This document shows positions 8,207 to 16,642 of a stretch of 64,000 nucleotides of DNA, one piece after another. Where the stretch lies: assembly GCA_035634055.1 (NCBI GenBank), contig DASQDR010000225.1:1-64000 (forward strand). Direction: 5' to 3'. Source of the stretch: JAICTV01 sp035634055 (lineage in GTDB: Bacteria; Planctomycetota; Phycisphaerae; Tepidisphaerales; Tepidisphaeraceae). Position 1 is the first letter of the stretch. Every line of letters begins with the position of its first letter. The position numbers and the translations under genes are program-made. Under the pieces are notes generated by a model. The model made no database searches, was not told the origin of the DNA, and worked only from the letters and a program-made list of their open reading frames with translations.

Positions 8207-8372
8207 TCAAATCGCGAAAACGAACCCAATCCGGGAGGCGGTGCGATTCCACGAAACGAACCCAATTCTGGGGGAGGTGCGATTCGACGAAACGAAGCCA
8301 ATTGTGGAGGAGGTGCGGTCCAACGAATGGTCAAATGCGCAAAACGAACCCAATTTTGGCAGGAGCAAGCGG
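8207..8372. repeat. 36-bp imperfect tandem repeat with AACGAACCCAAT core
   Basis: The core AACGAACCCAAT (one copy AACGAAGCCAAT) occurs at 8219, 8255, 8291 and 8343, so the spacing is 36, 36 and 52 bases. Each unit continues with a purine-rich stretch like GGGGGAGGTGCGATTC. The array begins and ends with near-identical flanks (TCAAATCGCGAAAACGAAC at 8207 and TCAAATGCGCAAAACGAAC at 8331), as if the last unit holds an insertion. It fills most of the 390-bp gap between two genes. It is not a CRISPR: the units are contiguous and degenerate, with no unique spacers. Confidence 0.75.
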
Positions 8373-8454
8373 GGCCGTGATGGACATCCACGCATGCCCA
8401 CCGTTCGATCCGCAGATTTGACGGCGCGACGCCGCGCGGGAACGATCAGGTGGC

Positions 8455-9240
8455 ATGAGCGAGCAAGGGATCGAGCTGCTCTTCCTCGGCACCGGCACCA
8501 GCGCCGGGATCCCGATGATCGGCTGCCACTGCGCGGTCTGTTCCAGCAGCGACGCGCGCGACAAGCGCACCCGCGCGTCGGTGGTCATCTCCTACGGCGC
8601 CACCCGCGTGCTGGTCGACACGACGCCGGAGCTGCGGCTCCAGTGCGTGGCGGGCGGCGTGGACGCGATCGACGCCATCGTCTTCACCCACGCCCACGCC
8701 GACCACATCATGGGCCTGGACGATGCCCGCCGGTTCAACGCGTTGCGCGGCGGGCCGCTGGACGTCTTCGTCGACGACCGCGCGTTCCAGACGCTGTCGC
8801 TCTGCTTCGGCTACGCCTTTAAGGAGCCGGACCCGGCGCAAAGGCTCTTCCGGCCGAACCTGGTCCGCCGCCGGATCGACGGGCCGTTTCAGGTCAACGG
8901 CGTCACCTGGACCCCGATCCCCCTGATGCACGGCGACCTGCCGGTCCTGGGCTTCCGCGTCGGCCGGCTCGCCTACTGCACGGACGTGAGCGGGATCCCC
9001 GAGCCGTCGTTCGAGCTGCTGCGCGACCTGGACGTGCTGGTCCTGGACGCCCTCCAGCACAAGCGGCACACGACGCACTTCTCCTTGGAACAAGCGATGG
9101 AGGCCGCCACCCGCATCGGCGCCCGCCAAACCCTCTTCACCCACGTCGCCCACGCCATGCCCCATGCCGAGACCAACCGCCTGCTCCCCGACCACATGCA
9201 GCTCGCCTTCGACGGCCAACGCGTCCGGGCGCGCCTCTGA
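8455..9240 (+). CDS. MBL-fold metallohydrolase, PhnP-like phosphodiesterase
   Basis: The protein has 261 residues. Metal ligands are visible in order: HAHADH (79-84), the histidine in LMHGDLP, the YCTDVSG aspartate and the late THVAH histidine. A cysteine cluster GCHCAVC (C24, C26, C29) near the N-terminus follows LGTGTSAGIPMIG; PhnP and its relatives carry a structural zinc with such cysteines. PhnP hydrolyses 5-phosphoribosyl 1,2-cyclic phosphate in phosphonate use, and other members act on cyclic nucleotides. No phn genes are near, so the substrate is open. A weak AGGTGG site precedes the ATG. Confidence 0.88.
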   Translation: MSEQGIELLFLGTGTSAGIPMIGCHCAVCSSSDARDKRTRASVVISYGATRVLVDTTPELRLQCVAGGVDAIDAIVFTHAHADHIMGLDDARRFNALRGGPLDVFVDDRAFQTLSLCFGYAFKEPDPAQRLFRPNLVRRRIDGPFQVNGVTWTPIPLMHGDLPVLGFRVGRLAYCTDVSGIPEPSFELLRDLDVLVLDALQHKRHTTHFSLEQAMEAATRIGARQTLFTHVAHAMPHAETNRLLPDHMQLAFDGQRVRARL

Positions 9241-9341
9241 CCGGTGCGGATGCCGAGGGCGGGATGCGAGGACGAAGGAGCACGCGTGGGGGTGACGCGC
9301 CAGGGCGCGCGTCCGGCTGACACCAGCTCCCGTCGTCGACG

Positions 9342-10211
9342 CTACGCACGGAGGCCCGCCGCCCGCGCCGCGGCGAACTTGGCGGCGCCCTTGGCGGCGT
9401 GGAAGTCGTCGTGGCCGGCGATCAGGGTCCAGCCGGGGCGGGCGATGCGCGTCAGGTCCTTCTCGACGAGCTGGCGGATCGCAGGCAGCAGGTGCTGCAT
9501 GCGGTTCCCCAAGCCGCCGGTCAGGGCGACGTGGTCCATGCAGTACATCGCGTGGCAGATGCGCACCGCGCGGGCCAGGGCGCGGAGCGGCGGGTCGTCG
9601 GGGCCGAGCTGCCTGAGCGTCGCGGCCATGTCCGGGCCGTAGCCCTTCGTCAGGGCAGGGGCGCCGATGTATCCCTCGAGGCTGCCGGCGCCGCCGTCGG
9701 GACCGATGACGGGGTGGCCCTCGATGGAGACGTCGAACTGCCCGATGTGGCCCGGCGATTCCCCGTCGACGAGGAGCGGGACGCCTCCTTCGTCGACCAC
9801 CGCGGCGCCGACCCCGGTGCCCAGCGCCAGCGACAGCAGCCGGCCGCGCAGGTTGTGGTGGGCGTAGATGTCGTAGGCGGTCGCCAACGCGTCGGTGCAG
9901 ACCTCGACGAACGTTGGCCGGGTGCCCACGGCATCGCGGACCAGGGCGTCCAGGTTCAGGCCGTTGAGCGCGGGCAGGTTGACCGAGAGGATAACGGTCC
10001 GCCCGCCGGCGTCGCGGCGGCCGGGGACGCAGATGCCGACGATGTCGCTGGCGCCGAACCGCCCGGCGACGGCTTCGCGGATGACGGCGGCCAACTGCTC
10101 GCGCGTCGGGTGGCGGTAGGTTTGGCTCTGCACCTGCCAGAGCGCCGCGCCGTCCCGCACGGCCGCCAGCTTCACCGACGACCCGCCGACGTCGATCCCG
10201 AGAGAAATCAT
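9342..10211 (-). CDS. ROK-family sugar kinase lacking the zinc-binding cysteine motif
   Basis: The product is 289 residues from ATG 10211. The ATP-binding N-terminus (LGIDVGGSSVKLAAV), the catalytic-loop region (FVEVCTDALATAYDIY) and a second glycine-rich site (LALGTGVGAAVV) support the ROK family, which phosphorylates glucose, N-acetylglucosamine, mannose or fructose or acts as repressors. There is no DNA-binding N-terminus, so it is a kinase. Where ROK proteins carry C-x-C-G-x-x-G-C there is DGGAGSLEG, without cysteines. It is divergent from the Gfo/Idh gene and close to the NagB-PIG-L fusion, which makes an amino-sugar substrate plausible but unproven. TTGATG-N16-CATAAT at 10222-10249 precedes the start by ten bases. 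Confidence 0.82.
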   Translation of the reverse strand: MISLGIDVGGSSVKLAAVRDGAALWQVQSQTYRHPTREQLAAVIREAVAGRFGASDIVGICVPGRRDAGGRTVILSVNLPALNGLNLDALVRDAVGTRPTFVEVCTDALATAYDIYAHHNLRGRLLSLALGTGVGAAVVDEGGVPLLVDGESPGHIGQFDVSIEGHPVIGPDGGAGSLEGYIGAPALTKGYGPDMAATLRQLGPDDPPLRALARAVRICHAMYCMDHVALTGGLGNRMQHLLPAIRQLVEKDLTRIARPGWTLIAGHDDFHAAKGAAKFAAARAAGLRA

Positions 10212-10221
10212 GCGGCGCGGG

Positions 10222-10249
10222 ATTATGCCGACGCGCGCGGGTTCATCAA
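10222..10249 (-). promoter_or_regulatory. Promoter of the ROK kinase gene
   Basis: TTGATG (10244-10249), spacer 16 and CATAAT (10222-10227) are read on the minus strand. The -10 box ends ten bases before the ATG at 10211, so the transcript would be leaderless or nearly so. No Shine-Dalgarno is present. Confidence 0.5.
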
Positions 10250-10305
10250 CTGAACGAACTGTCGCGCGGTACGCGCGGGTGCGGCGCATCGCGCTGCCAC
10301 GGTCG

Positions 10306-10335
10306 TTGATTGATCTTGCCCGCGAACCCGATAGT
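10306..10335 (+). promoter_or_regulatory. Promoter of the Gfo/Idh dehydrogenase gene
   Basis: TTGATT (10306-10311), an 18-base spacer and GATAGT (10330-10335) point towards the gene at 10435, giving a leader of about 93 nt. With the promoter at 10222-10249 it forms a compact divergent control region, about 57 bases between the two -35 elements, where a shared regulator could act. Confidence 0.45.
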
Positions 10336-10434
10336 CTTTGCTCCAGCGCGGCGCGGGGAAGCCGCGGCAGCGCGGGGGCGCTCCGCGGGCGCGTGGGGGC
10401 GGGGGCGGGGCCGGGGGCACAGGACACCAGAGTC

Positions 10435-11466
10435 ATGGCGGAGTTCCAGATCGCGATCGTCGGGGGCGGCGGGATCTCCAAGGCGCACATCGCGGCGGCC
10501 AAGGCGACCGGCGGGCGCATCGCCGTCGCCGCCGTGGTTGATCCCGACGAAGCCGCCCGCGCGGCCGCCGCGGAAAATGCGGGCGCCGCGCCCTTCGCCA
10601 CCTTCGATCAGTTCCTCGCCTCGCCCCTGGCCGGCTCGGTGAAGGGCGTCGTCATCTGCACGCCGCCGTCGGTGCGGATCGACATCGTGCGCGCGGCGCT
10701 GGACCGCGGGCTGGCGGTGCTGATGGAAAAGCCGATCGCCCACACGCTCACCGACGCGCGCGTGCTGGCGGACCTCGCGGCGAAGCACGCGGAGGTGGTC
10801 TCGGCCGTCGGCTACTGTCACCGCTTCACGCCGGCGATGATCGAGGTGAAACGCCGCGTCGCCGCCGGCGAAATCGGCCAGCCGACGCGCTTCGAGAACA
10901 CCTTCGCCGGCTCGCTCGAGCGGCTGCGCGGGCACTGGATGAGCGACCCGCGCGTCAGCGGCGGCGGGTCCTTCATCGACACCGGCTGCCACAGCCTGGA
11001 CCTGTTCCTCTACCTGCTCGGCAACGGGAAGATCATGGCGTCGGTCTTCACCCACGCCTGGCCGGGCCGCGGGGAGTCGAGCGCGACCGCGCTGCTGCGG
11101 TCGGACAGCGGCGTGGCCGGCGTGATCCAGAGCGGCTGGACCGAGCCGTCGCGGTTCCGCGTGGTGCTGGTCGGCACCGCCGGCTCGTTCGACTACGACT
11201 ACATGCACCCGACAGAGCTGACCTTCCGCCCCAGCGGCGGGGCGGAGCAGAAGATCGCGGTCGAGCCCCACGAGCTGCGATTCCAGCGCCAACTCGAAGC
11301 CTTCGCCGACGCCGCCACGGGCAAGACGCCGGCCGTCCGACCGGCGAGCTTCGCCGAAGCGCTGCTGACGAGCGAGCGCGTGGACGAGGCCCAAAAGCTC
11401 GCCGCCGCCACCGCGACCGCCGCCACCGTGACGGCCGCCACCGCGACCGCCGCCGCCGCCGGTTGA
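10435..11466 (+). CDS. Gfo/Idh/MocA-family NAD(P)-dependent oxidoreductase
   Basis: The product is 343 residues. The N-terminal Rossmann fold begins FQIAIVGGGGISKAHIAAAK, followed by GVVICTPPSVRIDIVRAAL and the family signature LMEKPIAHT with the catalytic-site lysine. The second domain contains YCHRFTPAMIEVKRRVAAGEIG and GGGSFIDTGCHSLDLFLYL, the usual substrate and catalytic His/Asp region. Members oxidise or epimerise sugars, inositols and amino-sugar derivatives. The last 20 residues are an Ala/Thr/Val run from a GCC-type microsatellite. The gene sits between the ROK kinase and the NagB-PIG-L fusion, suggesting a joint role in sugar catabolism. Confidence 0.88.
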   Translation: MAEFQIAIVGGGGISKAHIAAAKATGGRIAVAAVVDPDEAARAAAAENAGAAPFATFDQFLASPLAGSVKGVVICTPPSVRIDIVRAALDRGLAVLMEKPIAHTLTDARVLADLAAKHAEVVSAVGYCHRFTPAMIEVKRRVAAGEIGQPTRFENTFAGSLERLRGHWMSDPRVSGGGSFIDTGCHSLDLFLYLLGNGKIMASVFTHAWPGRGESSATALLRSDSGVAGVIQSGWTEPSRFRVVLVGTAGSFDYDYMHPTELTFRPSGGAEQKIAVEPHELRFQRQLEAFADAATGKTPAVRPASFAEALLTSERVDEAQKLAAATATAATVTAATATAAAAG

Positions 11467-11690
11467 CCGCTCGACGCGTGCCCCTCGTTCCCCATCGCCA
11501 CCGTGTCGCCCGCGCCCCGCGCCGCGACGTGCGGAAAACCGTCCCTAAACAGGTAGGGCGGCCGCTCGTACCTATCTCGGGCAGGACGTTTTCGGATATC
11601 GTTTGCCCGTGTCGTGGCGAGCGTCCTGAGAGCGCGTTCGCCAGTCGCCCGCCGTCCCCTTTTGTTGCTCGCGAAGGACCCGAGAGAGCC

Positions 11691-13697
11691 ATGTCCACTC
11701 AAGTCGATACCGCCGGCGTCATCGCCCCGCACATTGCCGCTCACAACGTCGAGAAGATCCCGGTCACCGTCTACCCCACCAGCGGGCAGGCGAGCCGTGC
11801 GGTGGCAGCAGAGATCGCGGAACTGATCCGCGCCAAGAGCGCGCGCGGCGAGAAGGCGGTGCTCGGACTGGCAACCGGCTCCACGCCGACCGCCGTCTAC
11901 GATGAGCTGATCCGCCTGCACCGCGAGGAGGGGCTGTCGTTCAAGAACGTGCTGACGTTCAACCTGGATGAGTACTACCCGATGCGCCCCGACGAGCTCC
12001 AGAGCTACCGCCGGTTCATGCGCGAGCACCTGTTCGACCATGTCGACATCGACCCGGCCAACGCCCACGTGCCCGACGGCACCGTGCCGCGCGACCAGGT
12101 CTGGACCTACTGCCAGCAGTACGAGAAGCAGATGCGCGAGGCGGGGGGGCTGGATTACCAGATCCTGGGCATCGGCCGGACCGGGCACGTCGGTTTCAAC
12201 GAGCCGGGCAGCCCGCGCGACAGCCGCACGCGGCTGATCACCCTCGACCGCGTCACACGCCAGGACGCCGCCAGCGATTTCTTCGGCGAGTGGAACGTCC
12301 CGCGCAAGGCCATCACCATGGGCGTGGAATCCATCATGTCCGCGCGCAAGGTCGTGCTGATGGCGTGGGGCGAGGGCAAGGCGCCGGTCATCAAGAAGGC
12401 GGTCGAGGGGGAGGTCACCAGCCAGATCCCCGCGACGTTCCTCCAGCAGCACCCGGCCGCCCGCATCGTCCTGGACAACGCGGCGGCGGCGGAGCTGACG
12501 CGCTTCAAGACGCCTTGGGTGCTGGGGTCGATGGAGGATTTCGGCCTGCGCTGGGACGACAAGACCACCCGCACCGCCGCCATCTGGCTCGCCCAGCACC
12601 TCGGCAAGCCGCTGCTGAAGCTGACCGACGAGGACTACAACGAGCACGGCCTGCAGGAACTGGTCGCCAGCCGCGGCGGGGCGTACGACATCAATGTCGA
12701 GGTCTTCCGCGACATGCAGGCGACGATCACCGGCTGGCCGGGCGGCAAGCCGAACCTCGAGGGTCAGGCCGACACCCACGCCGGCGCCCCGACCTTCCAC
12801 CACCGCAACGCCGACGTCTTCCCCAAGCGCGTGGTGGTCTTCAGCCCGCACCCGGACGACGACGTGATCTCGATGGGCGGCACCTTCATCCGCCTGTGCG
12901 ACCAGGGGCACGAGGTTCACGTGGCGTACCAGACGTCGGGCAACATCGCGGTGTTTGACTCGGCGGCGCTGCGGCACGCGGACTTCGTGCGCGAGTACGC
13001 TCAGGCGTTCGGCCTCGGCGAGCGGCAGGCGCAGCGGATCGAGGACCAGATCGAGGGGTTCGTCAAGGAGAAGAAGCCCGGGCAGATCGACTCGCCGGAG
13101 CTGCAAAAGATCAAGGGCCTTATCCGCCGCACCGAGGCGCGGGCGGCGGCGCGGTTCAGCGGCGTGAAGGAAGAGCACATCCACTTCCTCGACCTGCCGT
13201 TCTACGAGACCGGGCGCGTCCGCAAGAAGCCGCTCGGCGAGGACGACATCCGCATCACCATGGCGCTGCTGGAGGACGTCCGCCCGCACCAGATCTATGC
13301 CGCCGGCGATCTGTCCGACCCGCACGGCACGCACCGCGTCTGCCTCGCCGCCGTCTTCGAGGCGTGCAAGCGTCTGGCGTCGCAGGAGTGGATGCGCAAG
13401 TGCGAGATCTGGCTCTACCGCGGCGCGTGGCAGGAGTGGGGCATCGACGAGATCGAGATGGCGGTCCCCCTCTCGCCCGACGAGGTGTCGCGCAAGCGCA
13501 TCGCGATCTTCAAGCACGAGAGCCAAAAGGATAAAGCTCTCTTCCCCGGCACCGACAACCGCGAGTTCTGGCAGCGCGCCGAGGAGCGCAACCGCGAGAC
13601 CGCCAAGCGCTACGACCAGCTCGGCCTGGCCGAGTATGAGGCCATCGAAGGCTTCGTCCGCTGGAAGGGGCTGGAGGAGAGTGGTCGCGGCGGGTGA
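11691..13697 (+). CDS. Glucosamine-6-phosphate deaminase-like / PIG-L deacetylase fusion protein
   Basis: The product is 668 residues. Residues about 30-300 are a NagB-type domain: LGLATGSTPTAVYDELI, LTFNLDEYYPM (Asp93) and LGIGRTGHVGFNEPGS (His166, Glu171). Residues about 380-640 are a PIG-L/LmbE-type zinc deacetylase domain with FSPHPDDDVISMGG (His387 and Asp pair) and SDPHGTHR. The order and length match the long NagB-like proteins known from Bacteroidetes and others. The position equivalent to Asp141 of E. coli NagB is threonine (Thr164). One reading is that the protein deacetylates and then deaminates an amino sugar phosphate. Activity cannot be proved from sequence. ATG 11691 follows CGAGAGAGCC. 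Confidence 0.88.
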   Translation: MSTQVDTAGVIAPHIAAHNVEKIPVTVYPTSGQASRAVAAEIAELIRAKSARGEKAVLGLATGSTPTAVYDELIRLHREEGLSFKNVLTFNLDEYYPMRPDELQSYRRFMREHLFDHVDIDPANAHVPDGTVPRDQVWTYCQQYEKQMREAGGLDYQILGIGRTGHVGFNEPGSPRDSRTRLITLDRVTRQDAASDFFGEWNVPRKAITMGVESIMSARKVVLMAWGEGKAPVIKKAVEGEVTSQIPATFLQQHPAARIVLDNAAAAELTRFKTPWVLGSMEDFGLRWDDKTTRTAAIWLAQHLGKPLLKLTDEDYNEHGLQELVASRGGAYDINVEVFRDMQATITGWPGGKPNLEGQADTHAGAPTFHHRNADVFPKRVVVFSPHPDDDVISMGGTFIRLCDQGHEVHVAYQTSGNIAVFDSAALRHADFVREYAQAFGLGERQAQRIEDQIEGFVKEKKPGQIDSPELQKIKGLIRRTEARAAARFSGVKEEHIHFLDLPFYETGRVRKKPLGEDDIRITMALLEDVRPHQIYAAGDLSDPHGTHRVCLAAVFEACKRLASQEWMRKCEIWLYRGAWQEWGIDEIEMAVPLSPDEVSRKRIAIFKHESQKDKALFPGTDNREFWQRAEERNRETAKRYDQLGLAEYEAIEGFVRWKGLEESGRGG

Positions 13698-13736
13698 CCG
13701 TCCGGCATCACCCGCGGCCGGACATAAGACCTGGCG

Positions 13737-14622
13737 ATGCAGCTACGCACACTCATCGCGGCGGTAGCGGTCGTCCTCTCCCTGGCCTGCACCATCCGCC
13801 GCGCCGCCGCCCCGAAGGTTACGCGCGCCACGCCGGACAACGGCCAGGCCGACGTTCCGCCCGCGACGCGGGAGATCCGCGTTACGTTCGAGCAATCGAT
13901 GGACACCGGCGGCGGGTGGTCGATCGTCGGCGGCGGCGAGAACTTCCCCAGGCTCGTCGGCCCGCCGAGGTGGACGACCGACCGCACCATCGTCATCGGC
14001 GTCAAGCTCCAGCCCGACCACGACTACGCGCTGAGCATCAACAGCGCGACCTTCACCAACTTCCGCAGCCGCACCGGCGAGGCCGCCGAGCCGTACCCGA
14101 TTCGCTTCAAGACCAAGGCGGTCCCGCCCGCGCCGCAGGACCTGGCCGGCGACCACCGCGCAGTTCGCCGGGTGCTTTACCAACGAAGCCAGAGTTTACG
14201 CGAAGAACACGACCCGCTCCGCCGGCCGCGATCAGGGCCCGTTCGACCGGACGCTCCAGCCCAACAAGGCGCGGCCGGCGTTCCGCGGGCGGTGCGTCGT
14301 CCCCATGGGGCCGGGCAACATGAGCAGTTGCGAGTCGTTCCTGCTGATGATGCGGCAGGCGGGCGCAACGCTCGTGGGGGAGAAGTCCTACGGCGCATCG
14401 GGCAACCCCAAGCCGCACGACCTGGGCAACGGCGTGACCGTCTACCTCTCGTCGTGGAACGACATGCTCCCCGACGGCACGCCGCTGGAAGGCCGCGGCG
14501 TCGCGCCAGACGTAACGGTGAAGGCGACGCCCGCGGAACTGGAAAAGGGCGACTCCATCCTCGACGCCGCCCTGAAGATTCTTCGCGCGCGGTCGACCGC
14601 GCCGTCTACGGCACCGCACTGA
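13737..14622 (+). pseudogene. Decayed S41 (C-terminal-processing-like) peptidase lipoprotein
   Basis: The frame from ATG 13737 encodes a lipoprotein signal (MQLRTLIAAVAVVLSLAC) and an Ig-like Big_5 domain (TRATPDNGQADVPPATREI, FEQSMD, TFTNF) to about 14150. The S41 peptidase C-terminal half then continues in the next frame, from about 14161 to the stop at 14622: FAGCFTNEARVYAKNTTRS, VVPMGPGNMSSCESFLLMM with the catalytic-serine region, GATLVGEKSYGASGNP and LEGRGVAPDV. The upstream half of the S41 core, normally about 150 residues, is missing. So a deletion plus frameshift near 14140-14165 has joined the two parts. An assembly error could explain the frameshift but not easily the missing core. 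Confidence 0.65.
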
Positions 14623-14701
14623 CCGGCGCGGGCACGGGTGCCGGCGCGGGCGCGGCAGGCGCGGGCGCCGCCGCCGACGCCGGCGCCGCCGGTCGCCTGC
14701 A

Positions 14702-16444
14702 CTACGCGTAGTAGAAGTCTCGATCGCGCGGCACGCGCCCGAGCGGGATCCAATCCGGGCCGGGCGGCTCCGGCTGCATCGTCGCGATCACCTGCGGGCG
14801 GCCGTTGGGCGGCAGGGCGGCGGCGTCGCCAACCCACGGCGTCGGGCGGTTCAGGTAGATCGACAAATCCACCGGCAGCCGCTGCGGCCCGCGCGGTCGC
14901 CAGTGGTGCATCTGCGCGTCGGGCACGCTCGCCCGGATCAGCTCCGCCAGCGGCCGCATTTCGCTGCGCCCCTGGCGCGTCGCGCGGTAGCCGATGAAGA
15001 AGAGCGGCTGGAGGACCAGCATCACGCCCACCGTTGCCGCCACCAGCGCGAACCGTGTCGTGCGGGCGAACGCGATCGCGCCGACGACCATCGCGAGCAT
15101 CGCCACCGCGATGGCGATCGCAAAGTTCAGCGGATGCCACGGTGAGCCGTCCGCTCGGGTGACGTAGCGCGTGCCGGCGGCAATGGGGAAGCCGACGCCG
15201 ACGATCAGGATGGTCGCCCACTGAACCGATGCCGGCACGCGCGGCCCGGGCGTGTCGCGGAGGATCGGCTGCAGCCCGCGCGCCGCCAGCACCGCCGCGG
15301 GCGCGAGCAGCGGGAGCAGGTACCGCTCCTTGCGGTCGGGGAAGAAGCTCATCGCCACGATCGGGATGACGACGAGCAGCAGCGCGAGCAGCCAGCCGCC
15401 GCGGGATTGCGCGCCCTGCCGGCGGTCGCGCCACGCTTCCACGCCGGTCCAGATGGCGCCAAAGATGAAGACCGGCGTCCACGGCAACAGGTAGGCGAAG
15501 ATCGTCGCGTAGCTGAACAGGTAGCCGGGCCGCTCCTGCGGACCCGCGCGCGCCAGTTCCAAGGTCCAGCGCGACCAGACCGACTGGGGCGTTCGCACCG
15601 TCGCCGCGACAAACGCGTACCACGCCCCTCCGACGATCAGCATCAGCACCAGCCCCGCGACGATCGGCGCCCACCGCCGGCGGACGACCCGCCGGTGGCT
15701 CACGATTACGAATATCGCCGCCGGCACGATCGACTGGAGCAGCGCGACCGGCCCCTTGCTCATCAGCGCCAGCCCGAGCGCGGCGCCGGCGACCAGCGAA
15801 GCAGGCCAGGTGACCCCTTGCAGCAGCAGGCGCGCGATCGCGGCGTTGGCGACCGCCACCCAGAGCGCGAGCTGCACGTCGGTGGTCGCCTGCCGGCCGA
15901 AGCGGAGGAAGTAGAGCGTCGAGCCGGCGACGAGCATCGCCACCAGTCCAATCCGGTCCCCGCCAACGCTCCGCCCGAGCGCGAACACCGCCAGCAGCAT
16001 CGCGCACGACGACAGCAGCCCGGGCCAGCGGATTTCCCAGGCGAGGCGCCGGTAGGCGGCGTCGCGCACCAGCGGGTCGGCGTCGTCCAGCTTCGCCAGC
16101 GTCGGCTGCCGAACCGCCACGGCGGAGATCCATGCCGCCAGCGGCGGCTTGGCGGTGCGGGCCTCGCCTTCCAGCGTGGGGATGAGCCACGCGCCGGTGC
16201 GGCGGATCTCCAGCGCCGTCGCCGCAACGAGGTTCTCCATCCCGGAAGAAAATTCCAGCCACGCCAGCGTGGGCGCGGTGGCGGCGAAGAACGTGAGGGC
16301 GATTACCGTCGCCAGCGCCCACCCGCCACGGCCGGGCGCCAATGACGGCGACGCGGTGGCGAAACCTGCGCGGTCGTCGGCGGCGACAGTGGTGGCGGCG
16401 GTGAAATTATCGGCGGGAGCGGGCTTGCCGGCGGCGGCATCCAT
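14702..16444 (-). CDS. Glycosyltransferase family 39/83 (ArnT/PMT-like) membrane protein
   Basis: The protein has 580 residues and about eleven hydrophobic segments. The first periplasmic loop carries WLIPTLEGEARTAKPPLAAW, the KPPL-x-x-W pattern typical of ArnT-like polyprenyl-phosphate sugar transferases. LRFGRQATTDVQLALW, LGLALMSKGPVALLQ and FFPDRKERYLLPLL are further family landmarks. ArnT-type enzymes move a sugar from undecaprenyl or dolichyl phosphate to lipid A, protein or another extracytoplasmic acceptor. A soluble C-terminal part (about 480-580) is typical. A TACACT hexamer lies nine bases upstream of the ATG and there is no Shine-Dalgarno. The acceptor is unknown. Confidence 0.85.
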   Translation of the reverse strand: MDAAAGKPAPADNFTAATTVAADDRAGFATASPSLAPGRGGWALATVIALTFFAATAPTLAWLEFSSGMENLVAATALEIRRTGAWLIPTLEGEARTAKPPLAAWISAVAVRQPTLAKLDDADPLVRDAAYRRLAWEIRWPGLLSSCAMLLAVFALGRSVGGDRIGLVAMLVAGSTLYFLRFGRQATTDVQLALWVAVANAAIARLLLQGVTWPASLVAGAALGLALMSKGPVALLQSIVPAAIFVIVSHRRVVRRRWAPIVAGLVLMLIVGGAWYAFVAATVRTPQSVWSRWTLELARAGPQERPGYLFSYATIFAYLLPWTPVFIFGAIWTGVEAWRDRRQGAQSRGGWLLALLLVVIPIVAMSFFPDRKERYLLPLLAPAAVLAARGLQPILRDTPGPRVPASVQWATILIVGVGFPIAAGTRYVTRADGSPWHPLNFAIAIAVAMLAMVVGAIAFARTTRFALVAATVGVMLVLQPLFFIGYRATRQGRSEMRPLAELIRASVPDAQMHHWRPRGPQRLPVDLSIYLNRPTPWVGDAAALPPNGRPQVIATMQPEPPGPDWIPLGRVPRDRDFYYA

Positions 16445-16642
16445 CGTCGGCGGAGTGTAACGCCTCGTCGCGCCCTATCCAGACGACGGCGGCCCGCGCC
16501 GGCAACTCGTGCGTTTTGCTTACATTTTCTCCAGTCACACGCGCAGGTATCGCGGCGAGTTGCCGATAAACAGCGTGTCTGCCGGCCGCGCCGCGCGGGG
16601 GTAGGGATGTTGTGAGTGACCGTGATAACGGAGAGAGTGCCC

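Noticed and set aside
8207..8372. CRISPR array
   Set aside because: Units are contiguous and degenerate, there are no unique spacers, and no cas genes are present in the window.
13700..13723. GTCCGGC/GCCGGAC hairpin after the NagB-PIG-L gene as a terminator
   Set aside because: It has only a 7-bp stem with a ten-base loop and no T-run; too weak to call.
14442..16322. 626-residue minus-strand frame overlapping the S41 remnant and the glycosyltransferase
   Set aside because: It is out of frame with the motif-bearing glycosyltransferase and consists of low-complexity Arg/Ala/Gly sequence.
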